Positions 12,530 to 22,689 of a stretch of DNA of 64,000 nucleotides are shown one piece after another. A program made the translations under genes and the position numbers. This stretch comes from Dromiciops gliroides (lineage: Eukaryota > Chordata > Mammalia > Microbiotheria > Microbiotheriidae): the NCBI RefSeq assembly GCF_019393635.1, contig NC_057861.1:194525526-194589525 (forward strand), written 5' to 3'. The notes beneath the pieces were generated by a model that worked only from the letters and a program-made list of their open reading frames with translations, searched no databases and was not told the origin of the DNA. The number at the start of each line of letters is the position of its first letter. Position 1 is the stretch's first letter.

Positions 12530-12875
12530 ATGTGGTATAGTGGAAAGAGTGCTGGACGGATTTGGGCTCACAGGATATGGATTCAAATCTCAGCTCCACT
12601 ATTCATTGGCCTGCAGAGATTTTTTTCTTCCTTTACTGTGAAATAAAGGGGCTGAGTTATATGAACTCTAAAGTCCATCTCTTAATCTATGACCATGATT
12701 CATTACATTATTGCATATTCACTTCTGTTTTGTCACTGGACTTTGATGATTCTGGAAGAGTGAGAATGATGACGTTGTACAACTCTGCCTCAGTTAAATC
12801 CATTTTACACGAGTCAAGACATCACCTTGTAAAATCATTGGTTCTCTTTGAAAATGAAGGACAAACAATGTTGTA
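12530..12875 (+). mobile_element. Chimeric SINE: MIR/CORE-like head and GAGGACAAACAACA-type tail
   Basis: A diverged CORE-like head ('gtggtatagtggaaagagtg', 'attcaaatctcagctc') leads into a body reading 'ggactttgatgattctgg', 'caactctgcctcagttaaat', 'gagtcaagacatcacc', then 'gaaaatgaaggacaaaca'. The same body occurs at 48803-48991 (-) and 55150-55402 (+), so this is one interspersed family. Its coding-looking 142-codon frame (12562-12990) has no other support. Confidence 0.65.
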
Positions 12876-13199
12876 TCTCCTTCCTCAGTATCAAAGTACA
12901 ACCAAGGCTTTCCCATGTTATCTAAGTATTAACAATAAGTACGGTGAACACAGTGAGTGTTTAATTAATATTTCTGGAATTAATAAATAGGAATGATATG
13001 AATTTTCATCCTTTATAACTATGATTCTAAAGGAAAGCCAACAAGAAGAAATTGAGAAGGAAGGAGTACTGAAGTCTCTTGATGTAGAACATGCAGATAA
13101 ATACTGTGAACGAGAAATTAATGTGGTATAAAATGTATGGTCATTTATAAAAATGGGAAAAAAAGAAGTTTTAATTAGGATCCATTTCAGAGACTAAAG

Positions 13200-13640
13200 C
13201 TGAATGCACAATTTAATCACTGGTTTTACTTTATCAGTTGTTAGTTATATCAATCATTTCACTGCCGGGATAAAACGAACAGCACAACGGATCGAGAGGA
13301 GGCAGCATGTGTGGGAAATGTGTGTCCTCCATATAAAACACCCAGGTGTTTTAACATATCCAGGTGGTTTTTCTTGCTTTTGGAGAAAGAGAAAAGCAAA
13401 CAACCCAAGGGCTAATGTACTAATTATCAGTGGTTGTGCAAGCCTCCAAAAGCATCTATTCTATAACCCCTGGAAAAATTCTGACATGTTATAAACTGGC
13501 TGAATTAGCTTAAATCAGTAAACAACAAATTGGTGCCAGCACAATAACACAACAGTGTGGTGAATACTAAGTGACTTATTCTGGTCAGGCCAAAATCGAC
13601 AGGAGAGCATAATGACATAAATGTGTTTTACTCTATATTT
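13200..13640. other. Repeat-free block with an open frame and paired CAGGTG sites
   Basis: Complex, repeat-free sequence of moderate GC. A 96-codon plus-strand frame (13204-13494) has no recognisable domain or typical start context. Two CAGGTG E-box hexamers lie about 20 bp apart near 13343 and 13363. It is a possible enhancer or other conserved element; coding function is unsupported. Confidence 0.35.
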
Positions 13641-13729
13641 TACAAAACATTTGAAAATTATTTAAAGTCGTATTTATAAGAGAAATGGAGGAAGGGGATA
13701 TCAACATCTAAATGGAAATATTTTTATTA

Positions 13730-13880
13730 TAATTAGAGAAAAGCAGCTTGGCATTGAATGTAAACGGTTAGCTTTGGAGTTAATAAGGCCTTAGGTTCAA
13801 GTCTTGCCTCTCACACATAATGGCTATGTGGTCAGGGATGTGACTTAACCTCTCTGCTCCAAGTCAAATGTCTAAAATTA
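13730..13880 (+). mobile_element. MIR SINE fragment
   Basis: 'aggttcaagtcttgcctctc', 'atggctatgtggtcagggat' and 'gacttaacctctctgctcc' follow MIR order. Confidence 0.6.
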
Positions 13881-13973
13881 TATAATGTGACAAGTTGGTA
13901 TTCTGCATTGCTGGATGGAGTTTCTACACCCAGATTTATGCACACTGATGAATTGATAGGCCCAGGAAAGATT

Positions 13974-13976
<3 letters not shown>

Positions 13977-14007
<31 letters not shown>
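13977..14007. repeat. (GA)n microsatellite
   Basis: About 15 uninterrupted GA units. Confidence 0.95.
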
Positions 14008-14012
<5 letters not shown>

Positions 14013-14114
14013 AATTATTATATCAGGTAGTTCAAAGTTAAGTTGTTTCTATGATGGTGGAAATGTGATCCAGGGAGTGTCCATTTTCATGGACAAATTT
14101 ATCATTGTATAGTT

Positions 14115-14333
14115 CAGAGGTTTTCAAACTTATTGGTTTCAGAAATACTTTATGCTCTAAAAAATTGAGGACCCCTCCCCATAAAAAGCTTTTATTGTGT
14201 TGTGTTTCAGCTATTAATATTTACCATATTAGAAATTAAAATATCTTAGTAATATTTTGAAAACAATTTTGATTCCCTAAAGGGGTCTTTAGGACCCCCA
14301 GCAGTATCCAGACCATACTTTGAGAACCCCTAG
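14115..14333 (+). mobile_element. Non-autonomous hAT-Charlie-type DNA transposon
   Basis: Left end CAGAGGTTTTCAAACTT and right end TTTGAGAACCCCTA are imperfect inverted copies of the Charlie terminus CAGGGGTTCTCAAA. Internal landmarks include 'tgaggacccctcccc', 'atatttaccatattagaaat' and 'ggaccccc'. It is a short deletion derivative without transposase sequence. An exact 8-bp target duplication is not visible, probably through age. Confidence 0.7.
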
Positions 14334-14514
14334 CATAATCTAACCAATTGTGCAATTAATGACCTTAAAAAAAAAAAGGCAGGAAAAAGGAAAATTACAA
14401 CTCTTCCCCTATCTCCCATAATACACTTACACAGATCAATTTGTGATTTTGTAATTAAATTACCCTTGATTTAAATTACACATTAAATCACACATTCATT
14501 ATTCAATATATGAT

Positions 14515-14700
14515 GTAATGGCTGGAGTTTGGGATATGGGATTGGGAAAGCCTGGGTTCAAATCCCACTTCAGATAGTTACTATTTGTGTGATTCTAGAC
14601 AAGTCATTTCAACTTTCTAAGCCTTATTTCCTTATCTGAAAAATGAAGACATTGGACCAATTGGTCTCTGTGCTACTTTCCAATTCTATGATCCCGTGCT
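14515..14700 (+). mobile_element. MIR SINE
   Basis: 'gcctgggttcaaatcccact', 'gtgattctagacaagtcatt', 'cttatttccttatctgaaaa' and 'ccaattctatgatcc' are in MIR order. Confidence 0.7.
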
Positions 14701-14999
14701 CCATTAAAGTATAACACAGAAATTCAACTCTTGTGATATGATAGTACATAGCATAAAATAATTATATTAGAACCCTAATATGTTTTGGCCTTTGTCTAAA
14801 TGGAAGCAAATGAATGTACTCATTTTCTTAGGAGGTGCGGAGTTTCTTAAGACAGAAGCTGAATTTGTTAAACATGTTGAAGAGGTTTTTGTTCTCCAAG
14901 AAGTGGTTGGAAGCTTTAGCATTCCATGAGTCATTGTGTAGACCTTTATCCTCTGCCTATAACCATAGACAGATATCCTCTACCTTAAAAAATCCCCTG

Positions 15000-15141
15000 G
15001 GGCAGCTAGGTGGCACAGTGGATAGAGCACCGGCCCTGGAGTCAGGAGTACCTGAGTTCAAATGCGGCCTCAGACGCTTAACACTTACTAGCTGTGTGAC
15101 CCTGGGCAAGTCACTTAACCCCAATTGCCTCACTTAAAAAA
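15000..15141 (+). mobile_element. MAR1/WSINE1-type SINE, full length
   Basis: Starts GGGGCAGCTAGGTGGCACAG, contains the CORE and ends in an A-run. The flanking direct repeat AAAAAATCCCCTG (left about 14988-15000, right about 15141-15153) is an L1-style target duplication. The long plus-strand frame across it (14835-15137) is not a gene. Confidence 0.92.
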
Positions 15142-15169
15142 AAAAATCCCCTGACTTTGCTACTACTCA

Positions 15170-15640
15170 GGCTATCCTATATCTCTCTTTTCTTTCACTA
15201 TTTAACTTCTAGTTATCCACCCTTGAAACCTTCATGTCAACTTATATTCTCCCCTCTCTCCTACCTCCTCTCATTCTATCAATTATTAAATTCTGTCAAT
15301 CCTTTTGCAACAATTTCTTATAATTCTCTCTCCTCCCCATACTACTCCAGACCCTCATCTCCTCCTCCATGGAATGCTGTAATAGATTTCTACCCACTTT
15401 GCTTCCCTCTAGTTTCTTCTTTCTCCAATCTACCTATCACACAGTTGCCAAATTAATTTTCCTGATCCTATTACTTCCCTCTTTAAAATCTTTATTACCT
15501 ATGGGATAAAATGCTAAATCTGGCTTCTAATACCCTTTACAATATGGTGACAATCTACCCTCTTAGGGACATTTTTGCACTGCTTACCTTTATGAATGTC
15601 ATGTTCCATTCAAAAGACTACTAAGTATTGCTGATCTTCT
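15170..15640 (+). mobile_element. L2 fragment
   Basis: Pyrimidine-rich L2-like 3' sequence: 'tccatggaatgctgtaatag', 'cacagttgccaaattaattt', 'atgggataaaatgctaaat' and 'ttgcactgcttacctttatg'. Diverged. Confidence 0.5.
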
Positions 15641-15763
15641 CAGTTCTTGATTAATTCATTCATTGATCATCTTATTCTCATTTGCCTTTGGGTAATCATA
15701 GAGGCTGTCCTACATGCCTACAAAGAACTTCCTCTATATCTTTGCCTATGTAAAACCATCTCT

Positions 15764-15764
<1 letters not shown>

Positions 15765-15857
<93 letters not shown>

Positions 15858-15967
15858 TTTCTTCCTTCCTTCCTTCCTTCCTTCCTTCCTTCCTTCCTTC
15901 CTTCCTTCCTTCCTTCCTTCCTTCCTTCCTTCCTTCCTTCCTTCCTTCCTTCCTTTCTTTCTTTTTG
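15765..15967. repeat. (CTTT)n(CTTC)n microsatellite grown from a U6 retrocopy tail
   Basis: About 23 CTTT units are followed by about 25 CTTC units and a few CTTT. On the minus strand this is an AAAG/GAAG array directly 3' of the U6 copy and inside its target-site duplications, so the array most likely expanded from the poly(A) tail. Its leucine/phenylalanine-serine translations are artefacts. Confidence 0.9.
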
Positions 15968-16070
15968 ATATGGAACTCTTCACGAATTTACATGTCATCC
16001 TTGCACAGGGGCCATGCTAATCTTCTCTGTATTGTTCCAATTTTAATATATGTGCTGCTGAAGCAAGCAC
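15968..16070 (-). pseudogene. RNU6: U6 spliceosomal snRNA retrocopy
   Basis: The minus strand from 16070 downward reads GTGCTTGCTTCAGCAGCACA and continues through the ACAGAGAAGATTAGCATGGC core to GTTCCATATC, i.e. nearly all of U6. The ACAGAGA 5' splice-site-pairing box and the following AGC of the catalytic core are unchanged. About eight substitutions from the standard U6 are seen, almost all C-to-T or G-to-A, as expected for CpG decay. No pol III proximal element or TATA box was recognised upstream, and the T-run terminator is replaced by CAAAAAG. The copy is bracketed, together with its tail array, by a 12-bp direct repeat (15753-15764 and 16071-16082, one mismatch), proving insertion by target-primed reverse transcription. 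It is almost certainly not expressed as functional U6. Confidence 0.93.
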
Positions 16071-16294
16071 AATCCATCTCTTTCATAGAGAAAATATCAG
16101 TGGAGCTGGGCCTGAAAGGAAGAGATGTATTTCAGTGATCAGAGAAGAAGGGCAAGTGTTTTCTAAGCATAGGTTACAGCTTTCATGAATAGCCAAGGGC
16201 AGATGAATGCAGGACAAAGAAATATATCCATTGTTGCTAGTAATTTATGCATTTTTTCATCACATTCTACCCAGAAAAACATTTATTTGTATAC

Positions 16295-16440
16295 ACAGTT
16301 TACCCCCAACTTCAGATTGTAAGCTCCTGGAGGACAGGAACAAAATCTTTTTTTATCTTAATATTACTAGTACCTAGCACAATGCCTTATGCATATTCAG
16401 TGCTGAATATTTAATTGAATTGAGCAAACATTTCTGTAGC
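16295..16440 (+). mobile_element. L2 3' end
   Basis: 'gattgtaagctcctggagga', 'caggaacaaaatctttt', 'agtacctagcacaatgcctt' and a degenerate terminal repeat. Confidence 0.65.
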
Positions 16441-16870
16441 TTGCCTTTTCTATTTGGTTCAACAAACATTTATTGATTACCTTCTGTATATAAATGTAGT
16501 AACTTCACCATGGAGTTAGTCAGTCTTTCAACCCAGTATAATGATGTTACCATATCATTTACGCTATTCCAGGTAAAACCATTTCCTCCAAGCTAATATC
16601 TTTTGAAGACCTCACCTACTTCACTGTTCAGAAGTAAGGACAAAGACATGGCTTCAGTACTCTTTACTGGTATGCCCTTAGTCAGCTTATTCATTGTTCT
16701 TCAGAATGCCATGGCTCTTTGGCCATGCTTCCTTGGTGTGTCTTGATGCCCCAGGCTTCTCTATGTTCAACATAACCAATCTGCTTCAACAAAACTCTGT
16801 TTCAAACTTTTGATTGACATAGAAAATAGACATCAACACATTTACAGTCCTTTTGAGGGATCATCTAAAG

Positions 16871-17046
16871 CAGGGCTTCTTAAATTTTTTTTCCACTCAT
16901 GACCCCTTTTCACCCAAGAAATTTTTACACGACCCCAGGTATATACGTATATAAAATAGGTATAGATAACCTTTTTCTGTTGCCAAATTTTTCACAACCC
17001 CCATATTCAGTTATGCTAGTTGTGACCCCTAGTTTAAGAAGATAGG
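16871..17046 (+). mobile_element. hAT-like miniature element with 8-bp target duplication
   Basis: Ends CAGGGCTTCTTAAA and (inverted) CCTATCTTCTTAAA. The 8-bp direct repeat ATCTAAAG lies immediately outside both ends (16863-16870 and 17047-17054), as expected for hAT insertion. The 176-bp body has no coding capacity. A diverged opposite-strand relative is at 49227-49372. Confidence 0.8.
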
Positions 17047-17189
17047 ATCTAAAGGAAGTAGACCCTTCAACATGAGAGAGAATTCATGTAGGCAAACCAA
17101 AGGCAGTTTACAAAATCAAAGGTGATGAGATTGGCCTTTGCTCTTCAACACCTCTCAGATCTGGACCCTTCTTTCTACTCCTATAATCA

Positions 17190-17880
17190 GTCATCAACTC
17201 AGTTTAGGCTTTCTTTGACTAGACTATTCTGACAGTCTCCAAACTAATCTCTATGTGCCCAATCATTCCCCTTTATAATCCTTGTCACAGAGCTGTCACA
17301 ATAATCTTTTTCAGGTGCAAGTAGGATAATCCCTTGCTTACAAACTTTCTGTGGTTTCCCAATGTGTCTAGGAAAAAATACAAATATAGCCTTGGCACAA
17401 CTGGACTCTAACTTACTTTTTCAGGTTTAGTTTATCTTATTTCCTTTCCAGCACTTTATTTTCCAGACAAACAGGACTAAGAACTGTTTTCCAGACTCGA
17501 CATGCCACCTACATTTGCTCAGACCATCATCTATATGTGAAATTCATACCTTCATCCTCCCCATTCTTCATTATGCTTCTGTTTCTTCAAGGCTCGATTC
17601 ATGTGCTCCTGACTTGATAAAGCTTCCCTTGTTCTTCCCCCAGCCCTCAACTGAAATGATTCTCCTCCTTAAATTTTCTCAATCAGCTGCATGGTCGGAA
17701 TCTGTCCTTTTCCCATATCAAGGTCTCTCATTTTATAATTATCTATATTCATCTACTCTCTCTACTGCCTCTCTGTACAATGCAAGTGTGTGAAGGCAAA
17801 AACTGTGTCATTATTTATCTATGTATTAACAGTAACTTGTACCAAAGCAGGGACAATAAATGTTTGTTGAATTGAATTAA
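17190..17880 (+). mobile_element. L2 fragment(s)
   Basis: 'gactagactattctgacagt', 'ctgtggtttcccaatgtgtc', 'ttcattatgcttctgtttct' and 'caataaatgtttgttgaatt' follow L2 3' order with gaps. The 92-codon frame 17515-17793 is incidental. Confidence 0.6.
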
Positions 17881-18250
17881 AATGCATTCCCTGAGAAGGT
17901 AGAGCTCAATAGTGTGTTGTGTGGGGTTCTAGATAGTATTAGAAGCCCCTATTTGAAAAGAGAAAGAATATATTGGCAATATAACCTCAGGAACTCCTGA
18001 TAATTCCTCATTTCACTGTAAGACATTAAATAAAAACATAAACCCTAAGATCATAATAGAAGACCCATTCATCCAAAATATAAGCTCAAACAAAACTAAA
18101 AGGAACACAGGTAAGTCAAGGGAAGAGAACATTCAAAAAATAGCACATTTATATGTGTCTCCCAGTTACTTAACAAGGACTCATCAGTGATCAGATTAAA
18201 TACACAGGACTGAAGGGAAGAACATTTCCTTTTCAATTTGAATTTGGTTG
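17880..18250. other. Unassigned
   Basis: No recognisable features. Confidence 0.4.
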
Positions 18251-18254
18251 TATA

Positions 18255-18400
18255 CTTTAATGTCAGTCAATAAATATTTATTAAATGCCAACTATGTGTC
18301 AGACACTGTGCTAAGTGCTGAGGATGCAAGAGGTGGCAAAGAATAATCCCTGCCCTTGAGGAGGTTACAATCTAATGGATTATAGATTATAGATCTGATT
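18255..18400 (+). mobile_element. Ancient interspersed repeat (unclassified)
   Basis: 'ataaatatttattaaatgcc', 'aactatgtgtcagacactgt', 'gctaagtgctgaggatgcaa', 'ccctgcccttgaggaggtta' and 'caatctaatgg' are a mammal-wide repeat signature. The same head appears at 57880-58017, where a longer body follows. Confidence 0.6.
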
Positions 18401-18959
18401 CACTGCACAACCAGTTTGGATTGCTTAATCCCCAAAAGCAGGTCAACTGTACTCCAGGTCCTCAAACCAATATAATCCCTTTTTTCAATATCCTACTGAT
18501 TTGTGAACCCACAGATGCAGGAACATATCACCATTTATCCATGTCTTTTCATCTTGTGCAAATCAAATACATGCCATCCTAAATGTTCTGCACAGCAGCC
18601 CCACCTAACAGGATGAAGGCCTTTCTTCAACTTTCTTGACATTATATAGAGTTCGGTGGGGCATCTGAACTATCCATTGGCCATCCCTTACTCATGCCAC
18701 AGGACTGAACTTGTTTATTTTCAAGACATACATCTCTTGATATTATTCATTACACCATTTCTCCTGTTCAATCTTTTATTGGTACCATGCTGCAGACTAC
18801 TCACATCCATGATGTATCCTATTTTCCTTTGGCTGTCTGGCACCTATGATTCTTCTAAGATAATGGTAATTCATGAGTAAAAATGAAACATCACTACTGG
18901 AAGAACAAGGATAGTAAATATAGGTATTAAAATATGGGCCTCTGTAGAAAAACTTAGGA

Positions 18960-19995
18960 ACATTACATTATTTCACAAAGGCAATTTCACCCATTCTTCT
19001 GCTCTTGTTCATGTTTGGTCCCAGTTCATTATGTATGAACAATATCTGTCCAAGATATATATGTTGATAGACCAGCTCTAACTGCATAGAATAGTGTGGA
19101 CAATAAGCATTCCTCATCCATGTGCTTTTCTCTGTTGTAGATAGTAATGCCAAAGCCTTTTGATTACTTATGGAGCCCACTTAGAAGACTGGAATGTTCT
19201 AGGACTTGATATGTTTAGCAAAATGTCATCTACAGACAGGAGCATATGGAGGACCTTACCATCTCCTGGAAAAAGCCTCTCTCTACAGGATATCATCCAA
19301 GACTGTGGTAAATACCTGTGGTGAAGATTTGCATCCCTATTTAAGTGCTTCCCTTGATATTAATGAACAGTAATTGAACAAAGTCATTTATAGTGTTATA
19401 CCTTTCAGGAATTTTTTATGATTTTGACACGAGCAACATCTTTTTGAAGGGGAGTTTACATGCATTTACTGAATCAAATGCTATTCTGTAGTCAACAAAT
19501 AGTAAATACAGGTAGATCTCTACACCTTTTAGTTAATTGTGTGACATTAAAAGTGTGATGTCAAGGGGCAGATAGGTGGCAGAGTGGATAGAGCACCGGC
19601 CCTGGATTCAGGAGCACCTGAGTTCAAATCCTGGCTCAGATACTTGATACTTACTAGCTATGTAACCCTGGGCAAGCCACTTAACCCTCATTGCCTGCAA
19701 AAAAAAAAAAAGTGTGATATTTTATAGAATAATGTTTGTGAAATCCTGCATGTTCCCTTCTCAAAGACACTCTAATGCATGAGTGTATATTTATCACTAT
19801 AATGTTGTAGAGATGGAAAAGTAGGCATATGGGTTATAATTTACTGATATTTTCTTGCTCATCTACTTTTTATTCACATTGAGGGCCAGTTTCCACACCA
19901 AGACGTTGGTATCTTCCACTCTTTCAGTTAGCTTGAGAATCAGTCTCTTGAGTGCAGTATCTCAGGGCCCTGTCTTTGACTATTTAATAAATAAA
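18960..19995 (-). pseudogene. RTE-clade ORF2 fossil (reverse transcriptase), split by a SINE
   Basis: On the minus strand, from about 19510 downward: LLFVDYRIAFDSVN (RT block with D-Y-x-x-A-F-D), a gap, LLSVDDILLNISS near 19230 (the catalytic A/V-D-D block, with V for A), then YLGQILF and NKSRRMGEIAF near 19060-18975 (the Y-L-G and R-I-x-x-A-F motifs of RTE). The order equals RTE ORF2. Stops and frameshifts are numerous. A short SINE at 19565-19711 is inserted on the plus strand. Confidence 0.75.
19565..19711 (+). mobile_element. MAR1/WSINE1-type SINE inside RTE fossil
   Basis: GGGGCAGATAGGTGGCAGAG head, CORE and A-tail. The direct repeat AAAAGTGTGAT occurs on both sides (about 19548-19558 and 19708-19718). 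It is younger than the RTE copy. Confidence 0.9.
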
Positions 19996-20715
19996 TGATT
20001 GACTATGTATATATCTATATCAATATATGCTAATCAATGCCATTACTGTAGAGTAAATCAAAAATAGCCTTAACAAGAAAATTGTTATGCTACGGGATAT
20101 ATCATACCACAGAAATTGATAAATATGGACTAATTAAAAGCTTTTCCAAAGAATATAAAACATAAAACTGTACTAAGGAATTTAAGCAAAGGAGGAAATC
20201 ATCAATTAGGATAGAATAAACCTTATGTTAAGTATTCATGCCCAGAGTTCTGTGGTTCAGAGGCTGCTTTTAATTTTTAGACCCCGCACTTGGGGCTGCT
20301 TCTGTCTCTAGTAATCTCCTATTCAGACATTATTCATAACTGTTATCATTACCAGCTATCCATTTTCTCTTAAATGTGAAGCAATTATGATTTCTGCATA
20401 ATGTTAGATATATTAAATATAATTAGACTGGCTCAAATAAATTTCAATAGAACTATCACTAAAAGTTTCCATCTTGAGATATTGGGGGAGGGGGAACATA
20501 TACAATGATATATTTATTCTAAATTGATTGGTTTAGATTTAGCATATATTTGTCAATTTGGAGTTGAAAATAAATCATCTTTATAACTAACTTTCAATGC
20601 TGTAGATATTTATAATTTTATATTATTCATTAGAGGGTTATTTCCATAAATATTTTTAAAGCTTCAGTGATTATGAATGTCTTACATATTAAAAAGACTG
20701 TATAACCCAAAGTGC
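19996..20715. other. AT-rich, unassigned
   Basis: No gene or element recognised. The part around 20230-20420 is less repetitive and more complex. Confidence 0.4.
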
Positions 20716-20734
20716 CTGAATATAAGAGGATAGA

Positions 20735-20860
20735 TAGAGATAGAGCTGGAAGGAAACTCATGTTCCATCTAGTCCAACCCCCTCATTTTACAGATAAGGA
20801 AATTGAGACCCAAGGATATTAAGTCACTTGCTCAAGATCAAAAGCTTGCAAATGTTCATT
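20735..20860 (-). mobile_element. MIR-type SINE (minus strand)
   Basis: 'agagctggaaggaaactcat', 'atctagtccaaccccctcat', 'tttacagataaggaaattga' and 'aagtcacttgctcaagatca'. Confidence 0.65.
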
Positions 20861-20998
20861 CTTTGCATTCATTCAATTGTACATGAATCTTTAGTAGGGA
20901 CATATAGAGGTATAATATTGGAAATGGACAAATGAGAGCAAATAATATTCATTTTTCACAAAACCATGTATAAAAGAGAAAAATGGGGGCAACATATC

Positions 20999-21000
<2 letters not shown>

Positions 21001-21040
<40 letters not shown>

Positions 21041-21041
21041 T
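21001..21041. repeat. (TG)n microsatellite
   Basis: About 18 TG units with one TA interruption, directly beside the SINE at 21049. Confidence 0.95.
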
Positions 21042-21048
21042 ATTTGGG

Positions 21049-21182
21049 TGGGGCAATGATGGCTAAGTCACTTGCCCAGGGTCATACAGCTAGTAAGTGT
21101 CAAGTGTCTGAGGCTGGATTTGAACTCAGGTCCTCCTGAATCCAGGGCCAATGCTTTATCCACTGCACCACCTAGCTGCCCC
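21049..21182 (-). mobile_element. MAR1/WSINE1-type SINE
   Basis: Plus strand reads GGGGCAATGATGGCTAAGTC through CACCTAGCTGCCCC. A (TG)n array occupies the tail position. Confidence 0.9.
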
Positions 21183-21304
21183 TATATTTCAATACTTTTC
21201 AGAAGAATATTTACAAATATGCAAACCAATTTTCATCTAATAGATAACATTATAATGGAATATAGAAAATATTTTGCACATTTGTGAGACAACTTGTAGG
21301 GACC

Positions 21305-21458
21305 TTTTTTTTTTTTTTTTTGCGGGGCAATGGGGGTTAAGTGACTTGCCCAGAGTCACACAGCTAGTAAATGTCAAGTGTCTGAGGCTGGATTTGAACT
21401 CAGGTACTCCTGAATCCAGGGCCGGTGTTCTATCCACTGCACCACCTAGAGCTGCCCC
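21305..21458 (-). mobile_element. MAR1/WSINE1-type SINE
   Basis: T-run, GCGGGGCAATGGGGGTTAAG, CORE and CACCTAGAGCTGCCCC. A 7-bp direct repeat AGGGACC lies at 21298-21304 and 21459-21465. Confidence 0.92.
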
Positions 21459-21482
21459 AGGGACCAATTTTTAATTGGAGAG

Positions 21483-21975
21483 TGTTAGCTAAGCGGCTCG
21501 CCACAATATTGGGGCAAGGAAGGAGACCAGAGGCCTCCCTCAACACAGAACAGGATTTATTTTAACAAGAACGAACTTAAAAAACAAACAAACAAACAAA
21601 CACAAACAGGATCAGTAGGATCAAGGGAAAGGAAATAAAATGGGGAAAGGGAAATTATACAACCTGAAAAAATACCACGGCCCAGGAATCATCTGAGAAT
21701 ACACAGCCCTGCTCCTTTCGCCTTCCAGCTTCTAGCTAGAGTGGCCAATTCTCCTCCCCCTTCCCAGTAAACCCCAGCAGTCCCCAACCAATTAGCAGGC
21801 CGCTCTGACAGTCACATGACTGCCCTCACTAGGCTTCCAATCATTATAATTTTGCCAGGCTCATGTAGGCGTTGGCGAATGGTGATGATGTGAGGTGCCA
21901 GCGCCATGGTGATGTCTACAACCAGTGGGTGGAGCACCATGCCATTTGCAGAGCCCCAGAGGCCAGTGTGTACAC
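21483..21975 (-). mobile_element. Probable solo LTR of an endogenous retrovirus
   Basis: Read on the minus strand, the block has LTR-like order: a CpG-containing upstream part with a CCAAT-type motif (CTAATTGGTTGGGG) and GTCATGTGACTG, an AATAAA (about 21555) followed closely by TCCTGTTCTGTG, then a U5-like GCCCCAATATTGTGGCGAGC tail ending in ...TAACA. GC and CpG content exceed the flanks. No gag, pol or env sequence and no primer binding site were found beside it, so it would be a solo LTR. The inner boundary near 21975 and the target duplication are unresolved. An untranslated gene fragment is the main alternative. Confidence 0.5.
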
Positions 21976-22169
21976 CAAGGTTTTTTGTTTTTGTTTTTTT
22001 TTAAATTCTAGCCAAAAGATGGGGTCATAAAAACCTCAAATAACAATTAATTCTTTACAAACTTACTCAGAGCCACCTCAACCCACTTTCAAATAAAACA
22101 ACTTGACAATTATTTTAATATGGTATGGCTTATTTAAGCTGACAAAATAGTCTATAATCAGGTTATCTT

Positions 22170-22360
22170 CATGTAGTAGAACAAACATTGGTCTTAGAAC
22201 CAGAAGATCTGGGCTCAAGTTTCAGCCAGCTATACAACTTATTAACTGTATGATGTTAGGCAAGAGACAGGTTTTCGTGGCTTCAGTTTCTTCATTGATG
22301 ACAGGAAAGTATTGCAGTAGGTAATATTTAAGGTACCTTCCAAGTCTCGTCTTTTCTATG
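22170..22360 (+). mobile_element. MIR SINE
   Basis: 'ccagaagatctgggctcaag', 'ttattaactgtatgatgtta', 'ggcaagagacaggttttcg' and 'cttcagtttcttcattgatg'. Confidence 0.6.
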
Positions 22361-22689
22361 AGGCAGTGTAAATTTCATTCCTACACTCTGGTTTCATATA
22401 CATTTATAAAGAAAGGAAATGAATTAATCCCCTAGAACAAAAGAACACTTGCATTGAGGGACTTCATTTTAGTCAAGCTAGCTGACTCATCGAGAAAATG
22501 AACTTCTTTGGTCTATGACAATGATACCGTTATCTGATTAACAGACACATCAAAGTGTTCTGACTGACAGCTTTCTGATCCTAAGCAACTGGAATGCTGT
22601 CAAGTTGATGCCTCAATGTCCATATGTACAGGATCCTGGACCAGATACTCACGTTTGCTTTTCATCCAGCTTTAAAAATGCATTTAGAG

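Larger units (their letters stand above)
15753..16082 (-). mobile_element. Whole U6 retro-insertion with target-site duplications
   Basis: AAACCATCTCTT (15753-15764) and AATCCATCTCTT (16071-16082) flank tail plus U6. The insertion is minus-oriented, with the A-rich tail on the left. Confidence 0.85.

Noticed and set aside
12562-12990. 142-codon plus-strand frame as a novel gene
   Set aside because: Most of it lies in the chimeric SINE at 12530-12875, whose copies at 48.8 and 55.3 kb are not open in the same frame.
15647-16138. 163-codon plus-strand frame rich in FLSFFLSFFLPSFLPS
   Set aside because: Translation of the (CTTT)n(CTTC)n array and the antisense of U6.
21072-21474. Repeated peptide of the type LPRVTQLVSVKCLRLDLNSG in many plus- and minus-strand frames, looking like a gene family
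   Set aside because: It is the antisense translation of the short SINE and recurs only within SINE copies (for example 32401, 39238, 56180, 59100, 59945, 62593).
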